The notes beneath the pieces were generated by a model that saw only the letters and a list, made by a program, of their open reading frames with translations, had not been told where the DNA came from and did not search any database. This document shows, one piece after another, positions 53,033 to 63,161 of a DNA stretch of 64,000 nucleotides. The DNA is from CAVQEK01 sp963711495. Lineage in GTDB: Bacteria > Bacteroidota > Bacteroidia > Cytophagales > Cyclobacteriaceae. Made by a program: the position numbers and the translations under genes. The stretch spans positions 124,001 to 188,000 of the forward strand of contig CAVQEK010000003.1 of assembly GCA_963711495.1 (NCBI GenBank). The letters are read 5' to 3'. Within the stretch, counting starts at the first letter, position 1. Each line of letters begins with the position of its first letter.

Positions 53033-55450
53033 ATGAGCAAGCGTGCACAGCGGATACTTTTTTTAGTTGTATTTGTCCTGATATTGGCTGTATTTTTTGT
53101 ATTCATAAAACCAAAATACATTCATATTCCATCGACGATCTCTCCATCAGAATTAACCGAACTTGATACCCTGGGGGGGTATGCAGGATCGAGGAGTTGC
53201 AGGGAATGTCACGAACGGTTTTATCAATTATGGTCACCATCACATCACGGCAAGGCGATGCAACCCATGGCCGATGTTATTCATGGTCAGGAATTGGCGC
53301 AGCAGCAGGATGCTATTAAAGTCGGCGATTCTTGGTTTCAGGTATCGATTGAAGGAGACAAGCTTTTCATGCTTGAAAAAAAACAAAGCCAACCTGAAAA
53401 GGTATTGAAAAAATATGAGGCCGTCTGGGCTTTAGGAGGCCGCAATATATTTTATTTCCTCACACCGTTTGAAGGCGGTCGACTGCAAACTTTGCCTTTG
53501 GCTTACGACATCAATAAACACGAATGGTATGGCAACCCACAAAGTGCCGTTCGTCATTTCGTAGATGAATATGCCCATAACGAAGCACTCGAATGGACCA
53601 ATCCGCTTTATACATTCAATACCACTTGCCATAGCTGTCACGTGAGTCAGTTGAGCAAAAATTATGATAACAGAACCAATACCTACCATACCACCTGGAA
53701 AGAACCCGGAATAAATTGTGAAACTTGCCATGGCCCCTGTGAAGAACATGTGCGTGCATGCAGACAGGCTGCTCTGAATAATGAGGAACCCACTGATCTT
53801 AAGATTATCAAACAGAGTCAATTTACAGCAGAACAACACAATGCATCATGTGCTGCATGTCACGCCAAGGGTATGTTGCTAACCAATACGTATACTCCGG
53901 GGGAACCATTTTTCCAGCACTTCGACCTGGTCACCCTGGAAAATCCTGATTTCTATCCCGATGGCAGAGATTTAGGTGAAGATTATACCATGACCAGTTG
54001 GATGCAAAGCAAATGTGCTTTAAACAGCGATCTTCATTGTGTTTCTTGTCACACCTCCAGTGGCCGTTATCGGTTTAAAGGACATGATAACGACGCCTGT
54101 ATGCAATGTCACGAGAAAAAAGTAAATCAATTTGAAGCCCATTCCAGACATCAGGTCAAAGACAGTCTTACTTGTATTTCTTGTCACTTGCCTAAAACTT
54201 CATTTGCCCGCATGACGCGGAGTGACCATTCCATGCGGCCTCCGATGCCGGCAGCTACCATCAAATACCAGTCGCCAAATGCCTGCAATCTTTGCCATCA
54301 GGATAAAGATGCACAGTGGGCCAACAAGTATGTGACGAAATGGCATGGTGATTATCAGGATGAAACACTCAATCAGGCGCGTTTAATTTATGAAGGCCGC
54401 AATGGCAATTTTAAACACGCAGATCAAATGCTGACTATGGTAGATGATCCGGAAGTAAATGTGATTTTCCGCAATTCAATGATTCGTATCCTGATGAATT
54501 TTAACGGCGCGCAAAAGGAAAGGCATTTATTGAAGGCGTTTGAAGATAGATCTCCTTTAATTCGAGCTTCTGTAGTTCAGGCACTTCAGGCAATCATCAG
54601 CAATGATTCAAAGGCCGTATTATTACGCGCAGCGCGCGATAGTTTTAGGATTGTACGGATCAGGGCCTCGATGGCATTGGCTTTATTCCCGGATAATATG
54701 TTCACGCCCCAGGAAAAAGCCATTGTGGAGAGCAATTACAAAGAATACACCGAGTATCTTACTTCCTATCCGGATAACTGGTCGGCCTATTATAACCTGG
54801 GTAATTTTTATCATGGCCGGGGTATGTATCAGGATGCAATAAAAAGTTTTGATAAAGCAGAAGAACTGGACAATAGTGTTATTTCACCATTGGTCAATGC
54901 CAGTGTCACCTATAGCATGCTCAATGACAATACTGCTGCTGAACAAAAATTAAAAAGAGCCCTGGAAATTGAACCAAAGAATGCAGCAGGCAATCTTAAT
55001 TATGGTTTACTGCTGGCACAGATGCAGCGGTATGAGGAGGCAGTATATCACTTAAAAATTGCAATGGAGCAGGATTCTATCGATGGGACAGCAGCTTATA
55101 ATTTGGCGGTGATGTCGGCACAATCAGCAGATCAGGACCAAGCCTTAAAATATAGTTTGAGGGCCTACCGGATTAATCCTGAAAATCCTAAATACGGATA
55201 TACATATGCTTATTATCTCAATGAATCAGGCCAGGTTTTAAAGGCTATTTCTGTCTTAAATGAGGTGTTGGGTCGGCATGCTGATTATGTTGATGGTTAT
55301 TTGTTTTTGGCCAGTATTTATGAAAGCAATCATAATTTACAGGCTGCGGTCAATACATATATCGAAGTGTCAAAAATTGAATCTTTACCAGTAGAATACC
55401 GGCAGAACATCCTCGACCGGGCTAATGTCCTGAAACAGGCCATTCAATAA
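53033..55450 (+). CDS. Octaheme c-type cytochrome with HEAT and TPR repeats
   Basis: 805 residues, one N-terminal membrane anchor (about 8-26), the rest exported. Eight CXXCH motifs at 56-60, 199-203, 229-233, 273-277, 336-340, 356-360, 381-385 and 418-422 predict a multiheme cytochrome, with cytochrome c554-like opening (SRSCRECHERFYQLW). After residue 460 come HEAT-like helices and from about 580 at least five TPR units (such as WSAYYNLGNFYHGRGMYQDA). The fusion suggests an electron-transfer module with a protein-docking tail, like multiheme-TPR proteins found in several phyla. The electron donor and acceptor are not known. Confidence 0.92.
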   Translation: MSKRAQRILFLVVFVLILAVFFVFIKPKYIHIPSTISPSELTELDTLGGYAGSRSCRECHERFYQLWSPSHHGKAMQPMADVIHGQELAQQQDAIKVGDSWFQVSIEGDKLFMLEKKQSQPEKVLKKYEAVWALGGRNIFYFLTPFEGGRLQTLPLAYDINKHEWYGNPQSAVRHFVDEYAHNEALEWTNPLYTFNTTCHSCHVSQLSKNYDNRTNTYHTTWKEPGINCETCHGPCEEHVRACRQAALNNEEPTDLKIIKQSQFTAEQHNASCAACHAKGMLLTNTYTPGEPFFQHFDLVTLENPDFYPDGRDLGEDYTMTSWMQSKCALNSDLHCVSCHTSSGRYRFKGHDNDACMQCHEKKVNQFEAHSRHQVKDSLTCISCHLPKTSFARMTRSDHSMRPPMPAATIKYQSPNACNLCHQDKDAQWANKYVTKWHGDYQDETLNQARLIYEGRNGNFKHADQMLTMVDDPEVNVIFRNSMIRILMNFNGAQKERHLLKAFEDRSPLIRASVVQALQAIISNDSKAVLLRAARDSFRIVRIRASMALALFPDNMFTPQEKAIVESNYKEYTEYLTSYPDNWSAYYNLGNFYHGRGMYQDAIKSFDKAEELDNSVISPLVNASVTYSMLNDNTAAEQKLKRALEIEPKNAAGNLNYGLLLAQMQRYEEAVYHLKIAMEQDSIDGTAAYNLAVMSAQSADQDQALKYSLRAYRINPENPKYGYTYAYYLNESGQVLKAISVLNEVLGRHADYVDGYLFLASIYESNHNLQAAVNTYIEVSKIESLPVEYRQNILDRANVLKQAIQ

Positions 55451-55485
55451 ATATGGAGTATTAAAAATCCACCAGACAAACAGGC

Positions 55486-55770
55486 TTATTCCTTTGTTTT
55501 CCCAGAAAGGGAAGGTTGTAAATTGGTCAGATCATTTAGTTTGGTCAGAGATTGGCTAATTTGTTTTAATTCTGTTTCACTCATACTGATGTCCAATAGT
55601 TCCGGGCGATTCAGGTAACTTTTTATAATGAGCAACATGGATTTAGCCAATTCAATCATGGACATGATTTCTACAAAGTCTTCATTACCATCGATCTGTT
55701 GATCGTCTGCAATTCTTTCACACAGGTTATTGATCTGATCCCAAAATTCCGCATCCAAGCAGTAGCTCAT
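55486..55770 (-). CDS. Small hypothetical protein
   Basis: 94 acidic, helical residues (MSYCLDAEFWDQINNLCERI, then DGNEDFVEIMSMIELAKSML). No signal, no domain recognised. It stands alone at the edge of the IS630 insertion, 267 bases from the IS end. Confidence 0.55.
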   Translation of the reverse strand: MSYCLDAEFWDQINNLCERIADDQQIDGNEDFVEIMSMIELAKSMLLIIKSYLNRPELLDISMSETELKQISQSLTKLNDLTNLQPSLSGKTKE

Positions 55771-56047
55771 TTTAAAAAATATCCTCCATGTATTTTTAGT
55801 ATACCACCGTTCAAAAAAACAACATAATCAACCATTATATGGTTCGTCTGAGGTATGCTAAAATAACAGGATTAGCTTAGCAAATAATAATTTGTGAAAA
55901 CATGAATGAATTTTACTTCATTAAAGCAGCGCATTAAGTTTATTTTGTATGAAACTGATCAAATGTTTACCATTATTTTTGTCATATCAGAAATTTAATG
56001 GGGCACTCAAGTCATTAAATTATGTAGCAAACCATGCTAGTGTCAAG

Positions 56048-56680
56048 TCAATCGTCAAAAGTCGGATAAAGCCTTGATAGTTTTATTCTGGCATCTTCTG
56101 TAGTGAACCGCCAATTAATCTTTGCATTCTTTTTGTCTCTGGCGGTTTGCCATGCCATTACTTCTTTTTCAACTTTTTTTATTGTGTCTATTCTTCTGTT
56201 TAAGCATTGTTTCATTAATACGTTGAGTTCAATTTCAGCCATATTGAGCCAACTACCATGCTTTGGGGTATACACGAAGTCAAATCTATCCCATAGTTGT
56301 TTTGCCTCTTCCGGCTTATAGGTTTCATATAGTGTGCCTGGCTTATGTGTCCCTAAATTATCCATTACCAAAGTAATCCTTTCGGCATCCTTATAATTTT
56401 CCGTTATTTCATTTAGGTATTCAGCCCAATCCTTTTTGGTTTTGCTTAAAGTCACTTTCACATACCGCTTCCCAGCCAATGGTTCGCTGGCCATAAATAT
56501 ATTGCAGACTCCGCATCGCTCGTACTCATAATCATATTTTTCTTCGCTGCCCGGTTTTGCTTTTATGGGCATTTTTGTCTCCTTTATTAACTGTTTAGGC
56601 GATTCATCCATACAAACAACCGGATATCTGGGGTCATAGGGCATTTTATACACTTCCAATACTTTTTCCATGTTGGCCAC
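56048..56680 (-). CDS. IS630 transposase, DDE catalytic part
   Basis: 210 residues of the DDE_3 catalytic domain. All three acidic residues are present: Asp25 (VCMDES), Asp107 (LVMDNLGTH) and Glu149 (KHGSWLNMAEIELNVL). Its frame is +1 relative to the upstream part and its opening (KNELKPW, KKKGWVIPP, GDFVANME) begins inside the end of that ORF. It would be made by frameshifting or after a 1-base insertion in a run of seven A. The GTG at 56680 is only the first start-like codon. Confidence 0.85.
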   Translation of the reverse strand: MANMEKVLEVYKMPYDPRYPVVCMDESPKQLIKETKMPIKAKPGSEEKYDYEYERCGVCNIFMASEPLAGKRYVKVTLSKTKKDWAEYLNEITENYKDAERITLVMDNLGTHKPGTLYETYKPEEAKQLWDRFDFVYTPKHGSWLNMAEIELNVLMKQCLNRRIDTIKKVEKEVMAWQTARDKKNAKINWRFTTEDARIKLSRLYPTFDD

Positions 56681-56684
56681 AAAA

Positions 56685-57179
56685 TCACCGTTTTGAAGCG
56701 GTGGTATTACCCATCCTTTTTTCTTCCAGGGTTTTAACTCGTTTTTTTAAAAGTCGACGTACTGTCTCGTGAGAAATATTGTCTATGTATTCTAACTCTA
56801 TTGCTCTGTCTGCCAACAATCTCAAGGACCATCTGGAAAAACCATCCGGGGGTTCACTGCAACTCAGGGCTATCAGATGGGCTTCTAAATCCCCATCCAC
56901 TTTCTTTTTATAAACCCGCTCTCCTTTGTGGCCCAGTAAGGCGACCTCTATGCCTTCCTCTACGAATCTCTTTTTCACCCGGTCAATTTTTTTCATGCTG
57001 ATCTGCAAAACTGAAGAGATATCCTCATTCTTGACTTTCTGTTCCTGATGTTCCCCCTGATCACAATTTAACAGGATTAGTGCATTCAACACCTTTTGTG
57101 ATTTGTGAGAACCTTTCCTTGTAATCTCCTGTAGTTCCTCTCGCTCTTCCAGCGTTAAAGTTACTTTGTATTTTATCAT
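56685..57179 (-). CDS. IS630 transposase, N-terminal DNA-binding part
   Basis: 164 residues. Helix-turn-helix region (VKNEDISSVLQISMKKIDRVKKRF) and a second recognition segment (GFSRWSLRLLADRAIELEYI, SHETVRRLLKK), typical of the N-terminal half of IS630 transposases. The last 20 residues after RRLLKK are out of the family frame; the true continuation (KNELKPW...) is in the +1 frame. The switch occurs at CTTTTAAAAAAACG (56739-56752), a run of seven A. Confidence 0.85.
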   Translation of the reverse strand: MIKYKVTLTLEEREELQEITRKGSHKSQKVLNALILLNCDQGEHQEQKVKNEDISSVLQISMKKIDRVKKRFVEEGIEVALLGHKGERVYKKKVDGDLEAHLIALSCSEPPDGFSRWSLRLLADRAIELEYIDNISHETVRRLLKKRVKTLEEKRMGNTTASKR

Positions 57180-57305
57180 GGCAGTTTCTTGCCAATATAA
57201 TACATTTATACGACATTATAAAGTTGACATTACACTACAGTAAAATCATGAGATCGTAAAATAGTCGTTTTTTATAGATTGACTCATAAATTTTTTAATA
57301 AAATC

Positions 57306-57341
57306 TTCGGCATTTGGTTTTTGCCAGAACCAAATGCCGAA
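57306..57341 (-). terminator. Rho-independent terminator of glnA
   Basis: A 14-bp perfect stem (TTCGGCATTTGGTT at 57306-57319 and its partner at 57328-57341, 8-base loop), just 7 bases after the glnA stop, followed on the minus strand by a T-rich tract. The strongest hairpin of the window. Confidence 0.85.
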
Positions 57342-57348
57342 AAGGCTA

Positions 57349-58776
57349 TTAACTGTCGTAATACAGATAGAATTCATAGGGATGCGGACGCAACGCCATT
57401 TCATGAAGTTCATTCTCTGTTTTATAATCAATCCAGGTTTGTATCAGATCTTCCGTAAAAACGCCACCTTTGAGGAGAAATTTGTGATCTTTCTTCAAGG
57501 AATTAAGGGCACTTTCAAGAGAACTTGGAACAGTTGGCGTTTTAGCCAGTTCTTTTGGTGTTAATTCATAAATATCCCGGTCAAGTGGTTTGCCCGGGTC
57601 TATTTTATGCTCAATACCATCCAAAACAGCCATCAACATAGCAGTAAACATTAAATATCCATTGGTGCTAGGATCAGGACAACGGAATTCAAAACGTTTA
57701 GCTTTCGGATTGTCAAAATACATGGGGATTCTGACGGAAGCTGATCGGTTCCGCTGAGAATAGACAAGATTAACAGGGGCCTCAAATCCCGGCACCAATC
57801 GTCGGTAAGAATTAGTTGTTGGGGCGGCGAAAGCCAATACTGCTGCAGCATGTTTCAACAATCCTCCGATACTATACATGGCCATTTGGCTTAAATGGGC
57901 ATAGCCATCACCGGCAAATAGTGGTTTATTGCCTTTCCATAGTGAAAAGTGTGTGTGCATTCCGCTTCCATTGTCAGAAAATATAGGTTTGGGCATAAAA
58001 GTGACTGTTTTCCCATTTCTTTTGGCAACATTTTTAATAATGTATTTATACCACATGAATTGATCACCCATTGTCAGCAGATCTGTGTATTTCATGTCAA
58101 TCTCGCCCTGACCACCAGTGCCAACCTCATGATGGTGGGCTTCTACTACGATACCCAGGCTTCTCATCACATTAACCATTTCACCACGTAAATCATGGTA
58201 GGTATCGGTAGGACTTACAGGGAAATAACCGCCTTTATAACTGGGTTTATATCCTAAATTCGGTTCTTCCAATCGATCGGTGTTCCAGGCCCCTTCTATA
58301 GAATCGATTTCATAAAAACCTGTGTTTTGCCGCTGATCATACCTGATTTCATCGAAAATGAAAAATTCAGGCTCTGGCCCGATATAACAATTATCAGCTA
58401 TTCCACTTTTTTTCAAATAATCAATCCCCTTTACGGCAACGTATCTTGGGTCCTTTGAATAAGCTTCTTTAGTTACCGGATCCCAGATATCTGCCAGAAC
58501 ACTTACGGTAGGCTCTTTAAAAAATGGATCAATTTTGGTTGTGGTGGGATCCGGAATAGCTAACATGTCGGACATATGGATATCCTGCCATCCTCTTATA
58601 GAGGAACCATCAAATCCAATGCCTTCCTTAAAGGTATTGTCATCCCATGTCTCGACAGGAAACGAACAATGCTGCCATGTGCCCAGCAAATCAGTAAATT
58701 TTAAGTCTATCATTTCAGCATTGTGTTGCCTGGCAAATGCGAAGAAATCTTTCGCAGTAATCGATTTGTCATTCAT
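57349..58776 (-). CDS. glnA: Glutamine synthetase type I
   Basis: 475 residues, the length of GSI. Beta-grasp domain (DLKFTDLLGTWQHCSFPV) and catalytic landmarks GFDGSSIRGWQDIHMSDM, YIGPEPEFFIFD (metal-binding Glu), GGQGEIDMKYTDLL, NGSGMHTHFSLW, the NSYRRLVPGFEAPVN flap and RIPMYFDNPKAKRFEFR. DIYELTPKE stands at the position of the adenylylated NLYDLPPEE in the GSI-beta type, so Tyr adenylylation could occur, but a glnE gene is not in view. It makes glutamine from glutamate, ammonia and ATP. The gene is alone, with a terminator. Confidence 0.95.
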   Translation of the reverse strand: MNDKSITAKDFFAFARQHNAEMIDLKFTDLLGTWQHCSFPVETWDDNTFKEGIGFDGSSIRGWQDIHMSDMLAIPDPTTTKIDPFFKEPTVSVLADIWDPVTKEAYSKDPRYVAVKGIDYLKKSGIADNCYIGPEPEFFIFDEIRYDQRQNTGFYEIDSIEGAWNTDRLEEPNLGYKPSYKGGYFPVSPTDTYHDLRGEMVNVMRSLGIVVEAHHHEVGTGGQGEIDMKYTDLLTMGDQFMWYKYIIKNVAKRNGKTVTFMPKPIFSDNGSGMHTHFSLWKGNKPLFAGDGYAHLSQMAMYSIGGLLKHAAAVLAFAAPTTNSYRRLVPGFEAPVNLVYSQRNRSASVRIPMYFDNPKAKRFEFRCPDPSTNGYLMFTAMLMAVLDGIEHKIDPGKPLDRDIYELTPKELAKTPTVPSSLESALNSLKKDHKFLLKGGVFTEDLIQTWIDYKTENELHEMALRPHPYEFYLYYDS

Positions 58777-58999
58777 GGTTTGTGCTGGTTTAGTGTGTGA
58801 ATAAAGATTATAAAAGTGATTAATATGATTTTAATCCAAATGAATGGTTCTTGGTTTACACATATAATTTAATTAATAATTCGGGTTCTTAAAAAGAAAA
58901 ATAAGCGATGCGTGCTATGTTAAATTTTAAATTGAGCATATCCCCCTCTTTTCTATTAATATTTAGTATATTTTTGTGTGCATCAATCCGTTGGATCTT

Positions 59000-59359
59000 A
59001 TGGCTTTCAATGAAAAATTAGCAGGTCAGGTGCGAATGGCCCTGACCAAATTACCTGTGGTTGAGGAAAAGAAAATGATGGGTGGTCTTACCTTCATGGT
59101 AGATCATAAAATGTGTATTGGCATTATGGGAGAAGAATTAATGTGCCGAATAGACCCGAACGATTATGCTGCCGCCCTCATAAAAGCCGGGTGCCGGCAA
59201 ATGGATTTTACAGGCCGTCCCATGAAAGGATTCGTATTGGTTAATGAAAAAGGCTATAGAAATCAGGAAGATTTCAATTATTGCATCAAATTGTCACTGA
59301 CTTATAATAAAATAGCAAAGCCCTCCAAGAAAAGATTGAAAACAAAGCCAAAACAATAA
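59000..59359 (+). CDS. TfoX N-terminal domain protein
   Basis: 119 residues from ATG 59000 (a GTG at 58976 is in frame). The domain starts MAFNEKLAGQVRMALTKLP and carries VEEKKMMGGLTFMVDHKMCIG and CRQMDFTGRPMKGFVLV, the TfoX_N pattern, followed by a basic tail (KPSKKRLKTKPKQ). The C-terminal TfoX domain of the competence regulator is missing, as in most family members. Its role is not known. Confidence 0.88.
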   Translation: MAFNEKLAGQVRMALTKLPVVEEKKMMGGLTFMVDHKMCIGIMGEELMCRIDPNDYAAALIKAGCRQMDFTGRPMKGFVLVNEKGYRNQEDFNYCIKLSLTYNKIAKPSKKRLKTKPKQ

Positions 59360-59554
59360 AACTTGTTACCATCAATAGACGAAACTTTTCGTGTCTTACG
59401 ATGGATAACAGTTATTTTTTTAAATTCATTTTGTGGTTTGATTTTCAACCGCAAATTAAAAATCGAATAATTGCACTTTAACACATTGGGGGTTGTGAAG
59501 CAGGTATGCTGTAACAACCAGTATTTTCGATGCTTTTTTAATTGAAATAATTTG

Positions 59555-62500
59555 ATGGCTCGATTCGGAATTTTCGTGTTGATAATACTGCTGAATGCTT
59601 CTCAAGGAGCTTTTTCGCAAAATTATCAATTTCTACAGTACAGGGTTGGAGATGGATTAAAAACTGATATCATCAAATCCATCGAACAGGATTCTCTTGG
59701 ATTTATCTGGATTGGTTCCGATGAAGGATTAATGCAATACAACGGGAACAGGTTTATTCATTATGCCAATGCCACACAGAGTCAATTCGTTAAAAATCTA
59801 CTCAAATTGCGCAATGGACGGTTGTTAGTCCTGAATGACCTCGGTCTCAACGAAATTATAAATCAAGTTGATACGGTAATTTTCAGACAAATACTACCAG
59901 GCACCAGGTCTCCTACAGATTCTTCGATTTGGTATCCAAAATCAATTTTCGAAGACAGCAAAGGAAATTTTTGGATCGGCGAACCGCAATCTGTGGTAAA
60001 ATACAACTTCAAAAAAATACAAAGAATTGCGTTTGGCCCGGAGCACAATTCATCCAGTTTCATACGGTCATTTAATTTCGTGGAGTTGCCAGATGGTAAA
60101 ATATTGATTTCTGGTTTCAATGGCAGTTTTTTCCTTTATGATAATACAACCGACAGCCTGGAATATTTGAAGACGAATGATTTCCGGGGCGAGATCAACC
60201 ACATGGTTTTCTGGAACAGAACGGTATATTTTGTCTGTAACAACGGTTTTTACAAAGTCACATCTATAGATGATGGCTTGGTAGAAACTGAACAAATATT
60301 GAAAGACCTGAACTTGTCCTATTTGCTGCCCATCAGTGAGACAGAACTCATGGTCAATTCATTCAATAATTCAACCTTTATCTATCACCCTGATGAAACT
60401 TTCAGCAGATTGCCATTCAAATTGACCGTAGTTAATCAGTCTTTCAAATCAGATGATGGAAATATTTGGCTCTCAACCGAAAAAGGTGTTATTCTACTGA
60501 AACCCGAAATTTTCAATAAAATAAAAACGGAAAGTGAAAATATTTATGTTGAATCCATAGCAATGAAAGCGGATGGTAGCGAAATTTATTTTTGCAGTAA
60601 AGAACATTTACGCATGTACAAAACAGGGGAGGAGCGTGCCAAGATGTTCGATATCCGTTTGAGGGGTTATTTTTTGAGTCTTCAACTATCTCATGATCTT
60701 TTGTGGGCCTCCAATGCAACGAATTTACTGTTATATAAAACATCAGGTGAGTTGGTTTCTACATGGAATTTTTCGGATCAGGGAAGATTTATTTTTGATT
60801 TGGCCCTGGATAAAAATGATAAAATATGGTTTACACAGGAAGCATGTAAGGGTCTGAAAAATATTGACAAACAAGGTCATGTCCGTATTTATAATGAAAA
60901 TGCCGGTTTGCCAGAGGAAATAACGGTGGTTAAAACAGACCAGAAAGGTATCTATGCCGGTTCAAATAGTGAAAAAAGCTATTTATATTTTAAATCATTC
61001 GATGATTCTGTTTTCCATAATATGAGTAAACCAGTTACTTTCGAGCGTCAGGGCAATTTACATGTTATCGATATCGCCCTGGAAAATGATACGATATGGC
61101 TGGCCACCTCCATTGGTCTTTGCCGGCAAATTGGCGAAAGTCTGGAAAAATTGCATTTGGAACCACGGTTTGATGATATGCTGGTTAAAACAATCCGATA
61201 CCAGAAAAACACCCCTTATGTCTGGTTTTCCAATGCTTATGGTTTAATTCAATATAACATCAAAACCAGAGAATATAATATCTATGATGAATCACATGGG
61301 CTTCCTTCCAATACCATTAACACCCGAGGGCTTATCATTCGTGATGATGTGATTTGGGTTGGCACAGCAAGTGGCCTTGCCTATTCTCATTTCAATTTTC
61401 TTAACTTAAAAAAGACGCCAAAACCATATATTGTACGTTTTTCGGCTGACAACAAAATATACAAACCTTCAGATCTTTCCATGATCATGCTTCCTGCCAA
61501 TCTTTATTTGGAGATGGCGGTATCGTCTCCGGCCTATCCCAGCAAAAAAATAAGATACCAGTATAAACTCAACAATCGATCAGACCAATGGATCGATTTC
61601 CAGGACGATCATTTGGTAACTTTTTCCAAACTTAACAGTGGAAGTTACAACTTGTCGATAAGAGCAAAAAAAATCGATAACTATGATTGGAGCGATGCAA
61701 ACAATTATAAGTTTAAAATAAAAAAGGCATTTTACGAAACGTGGTATTTTAAATTGTCAGTTTTATTGGTGGGAATTTTTCTGATTATAATAACACGATT
61801 TATCACCTCGCGGATATTGAGAAAAAGACAATTGGGATTGGAGAAACTGGTGATGAAACGGACCATGGAACTGGCCAAAGCCAATGAAAACCTTGTGGCG
61901 AGAAATCAAGAATTAGACCAATTTGTTTACAGCACCTCCCATGACCTTTCCGCTCCATTAAAATCTATTCGCGGACTCATCAATATTGCCAGTTATGAAA
62001 CCAGGATTGACACGCTCAAAACATTGCTTCTCCGGATGAATGACAGCGTAATGAAGTTGGAAAAATTCATAAAAGACGTAATCAGCTATTCGCGCAATGC
62101 CCGGCTTGAATTAAAACATGGCCCGATACCACTCAAAGAACTGGTCCAAGAAGTCCTGGATTATTTATCAAACCTGGATCGTTTTGATCAAATCAAATTT
62201 AACATTGATATCGATGAAAATGTGATCATCGGATCGGACGAAACAAGGATTAAGATTATTTTAAATAATTTAATTTCCAATGCCGTAAAGTTTCAGAAAA
62301 TAGATCCTGATCATGACCCGGAGATAACAATTTCCTATCTAAATCACAATCAACAGCACATATTGGTTGTAAAAGATAATGGACAGGGTATACCTTCTGC
62401 TTATTCAGATAAGATCTTCGAAATGTTCTACCGCGCCAATGTTTCCTCCGATGGATCAGGTTTGGGACTGTATATTTTACGAGAAACAGTGTTTAAGTTG

Positions 62501-62587
62501 GGTGGGGAAGTGGATGTTCACAGCGAAGAAGGAAAAGGGAGTGAATTTATTGTGCGTTTCCCGGATCATGTCCAAACCGATATTTAG
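59555..62587 (+). CDS. Beta-propeller sensor histidine kinase, HisKA type
   Basis: 1010 residues from ATG 59555 (the TTG just before is not needed). Signal peptide, about ten propeller repeats (for instance GFIWIGSDEGLMQYNG), a Y_Y_Y domain (about 635-715), a membrane helix (about 725-748), then HisKA with phospho-accepting His796 (YSTSHDLSAPLKSIRGL) and an HATPase with LNNLISNAVKFQ, DNGQGIP and GSGLGLYI. No receiver or AraC domain is fused, and no response-regulator gene follows, so it is an orphan kinase. It differs from the LytS-type kinase at 23809 in its transmitter, although the sensor halves are built alike. Confidence 0.92.
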   Translation: MARFGIFVLIILLNASQGAFSQNYQFLQYRVGDGLKTDIIKSIEQDSLGFIWIGSDEGLMQYNGNRFIHYANATQSQFVKNLLKLRNGRLLVLNDLGLNEIINQVDTVIFRQILPGTRSPTDSSIWYPKSIFEDSKGNFWIGEPQSVVKYNFKKIQRIAFGPEHNSSSFIRSFNFVELPDGKILISGFNGSFFLYDNTTDSLEYLKTNDFRGEINHMVFWNRTVYFVCNNGFYKVTSIDDGLVETEQILKDLNLSYLLPISETELMVNSFNNSTFIYHPDETFSRLPFKLTVVNQSFKSDDGNIWLSTEKGVILLKPEIFNKIKTESENIYVESIAMKADGSEIYFCSKEHLRMYKTGEERAKMFDIRLRGYFLSLQLSHDLLWASNATNLLLYKTSGELVSTWNFSDQGRFIFDLALDKNDKIWFTQEACKGLKNIDKQGHVRIYNENAGLPEEITVVKTDQKGIYAGSNSEKSYLYFKSFDDSVFHNMSKPVTFERQGNLHVIDIALENDTIWLATSIGLCRQIGESLEKLHLEPRFDDMLVKTIRYQKNTPYVWFSNAYGLIQYNIKTREYNIYDESHGLPSNTINTRGLIIRDDVIWVGTASGLAYSHFNFLNLKKTPKPYIVRFSADNKIYKPSDLSMIMLPANLYLEMAVSSPAYPSKKIRYQYKLNNRSDQWIDFQDDHLVTFSKLNSGSYNLSIRAKKIDNYDWSDANNYKFKIKKAFYETWYFKLSVLLVGIFLIIITRFITSRILRKRQLGLEKLVMKRTMELAKANENLVARNQELDQFVYSTSHDLSAPLKSIRGLINIASYETRIDTLKTLLLRMNDSVMKLEKFIKDVISYSRNARLELKHGPIPLKELVQEVLDYLSNLDRFDQIKFNIDIDENVIIGSDETRIKIILNNLISNAVKFQKIDPDHDPEITISYLNHNQQHILVVKDNGQGIPSAYSDKIFEMFYRANVSSDGSGLGLYILRETVFKLGGEVDVHSEEGKGSEFIVRFPDHVQTDI

Positions 62588-63161
62588 ATTTGCTACAATA
62601 TTTTTGAGACTTGATTATTTGTTCGGCATGTAAAGATTTGTTGGCTACATGCTTAACTGCCAAAGCAAGTCGAAAATTATGTAGCAGAACGCATTGATTG
62701 GTTTTATCATCAATTGCTGTTTAAAAAATGGACCTTGCTCAGAAAATCAAAACATCATCATATTACAACTGCAAAACACACTGGATTTGTCTTATTTGAC
62801 TATATTTGCCATTCAAAATTTTCTAAAAGCAAAACATACTTACCATAGACTTATTGATGTTTTTGGTGATGAGAATAGACGAAATGTCAAAGAAAGAATG
62901 TGATGAGGGAGATATTTTTTTGTTTGACCAATCGTTGTAGATTTAATTGACTAATAATTGTTACCCTCAATAGTCTAAAGGCATCTTAGGACAGTAATTT
63001 AGTATGTGAGCTTTTTGGAGGAGACACAAATTTAAAGATCAAATGTGGTTCGCATTACATAATCTTAAATTGTGTGACTTTTAATTATTTGTGAGTTAAT
63101 ATTATGGGGGCAGTAACCATTTGCAAATCATTCGTACACCAGACAATCAATTTTTTAGTTC
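62588..63161. other. Intergenic region, no gene recognised
   Basis: 574 AT-rich bases between the kinase and the efflux adaptor. A 69-codon plus-strand frame at 62694-62903 has no family resemblance and a composition like non-coding DNA. The promoter of the HlyD gene should lie near 63080-63160, but no clear box is seen. Confidence 0.45.

Larger units (their letters stand above)
56038..57237 (-). mobile_element. IS630-family insertion sequence with TIRs and TA duplication
   Basis: The ends show TAGTGTCAAGTCAA at 56038-56051 and, as reverse complement of 57224-57237, TAGTGTAATGTCAA (12 of 14 bases equal). The outermost TA on both sides is the target duplication expected for the IS630/Tc1 group, so the element proper is 56040-57235 (1196 bp). 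It holds two frames that together make one transposase, in the minus direction. It sits in non-coding DNA between a small hypothetical gene and glnA, so it disrupts no recognisable gene. Confidence 0.85.

Noticed and set aside
62694..62903. 69-codon plus-strand open frame
   Set aside because: Low complexity in composition, no motif, no overlap or coupling with neighbours.
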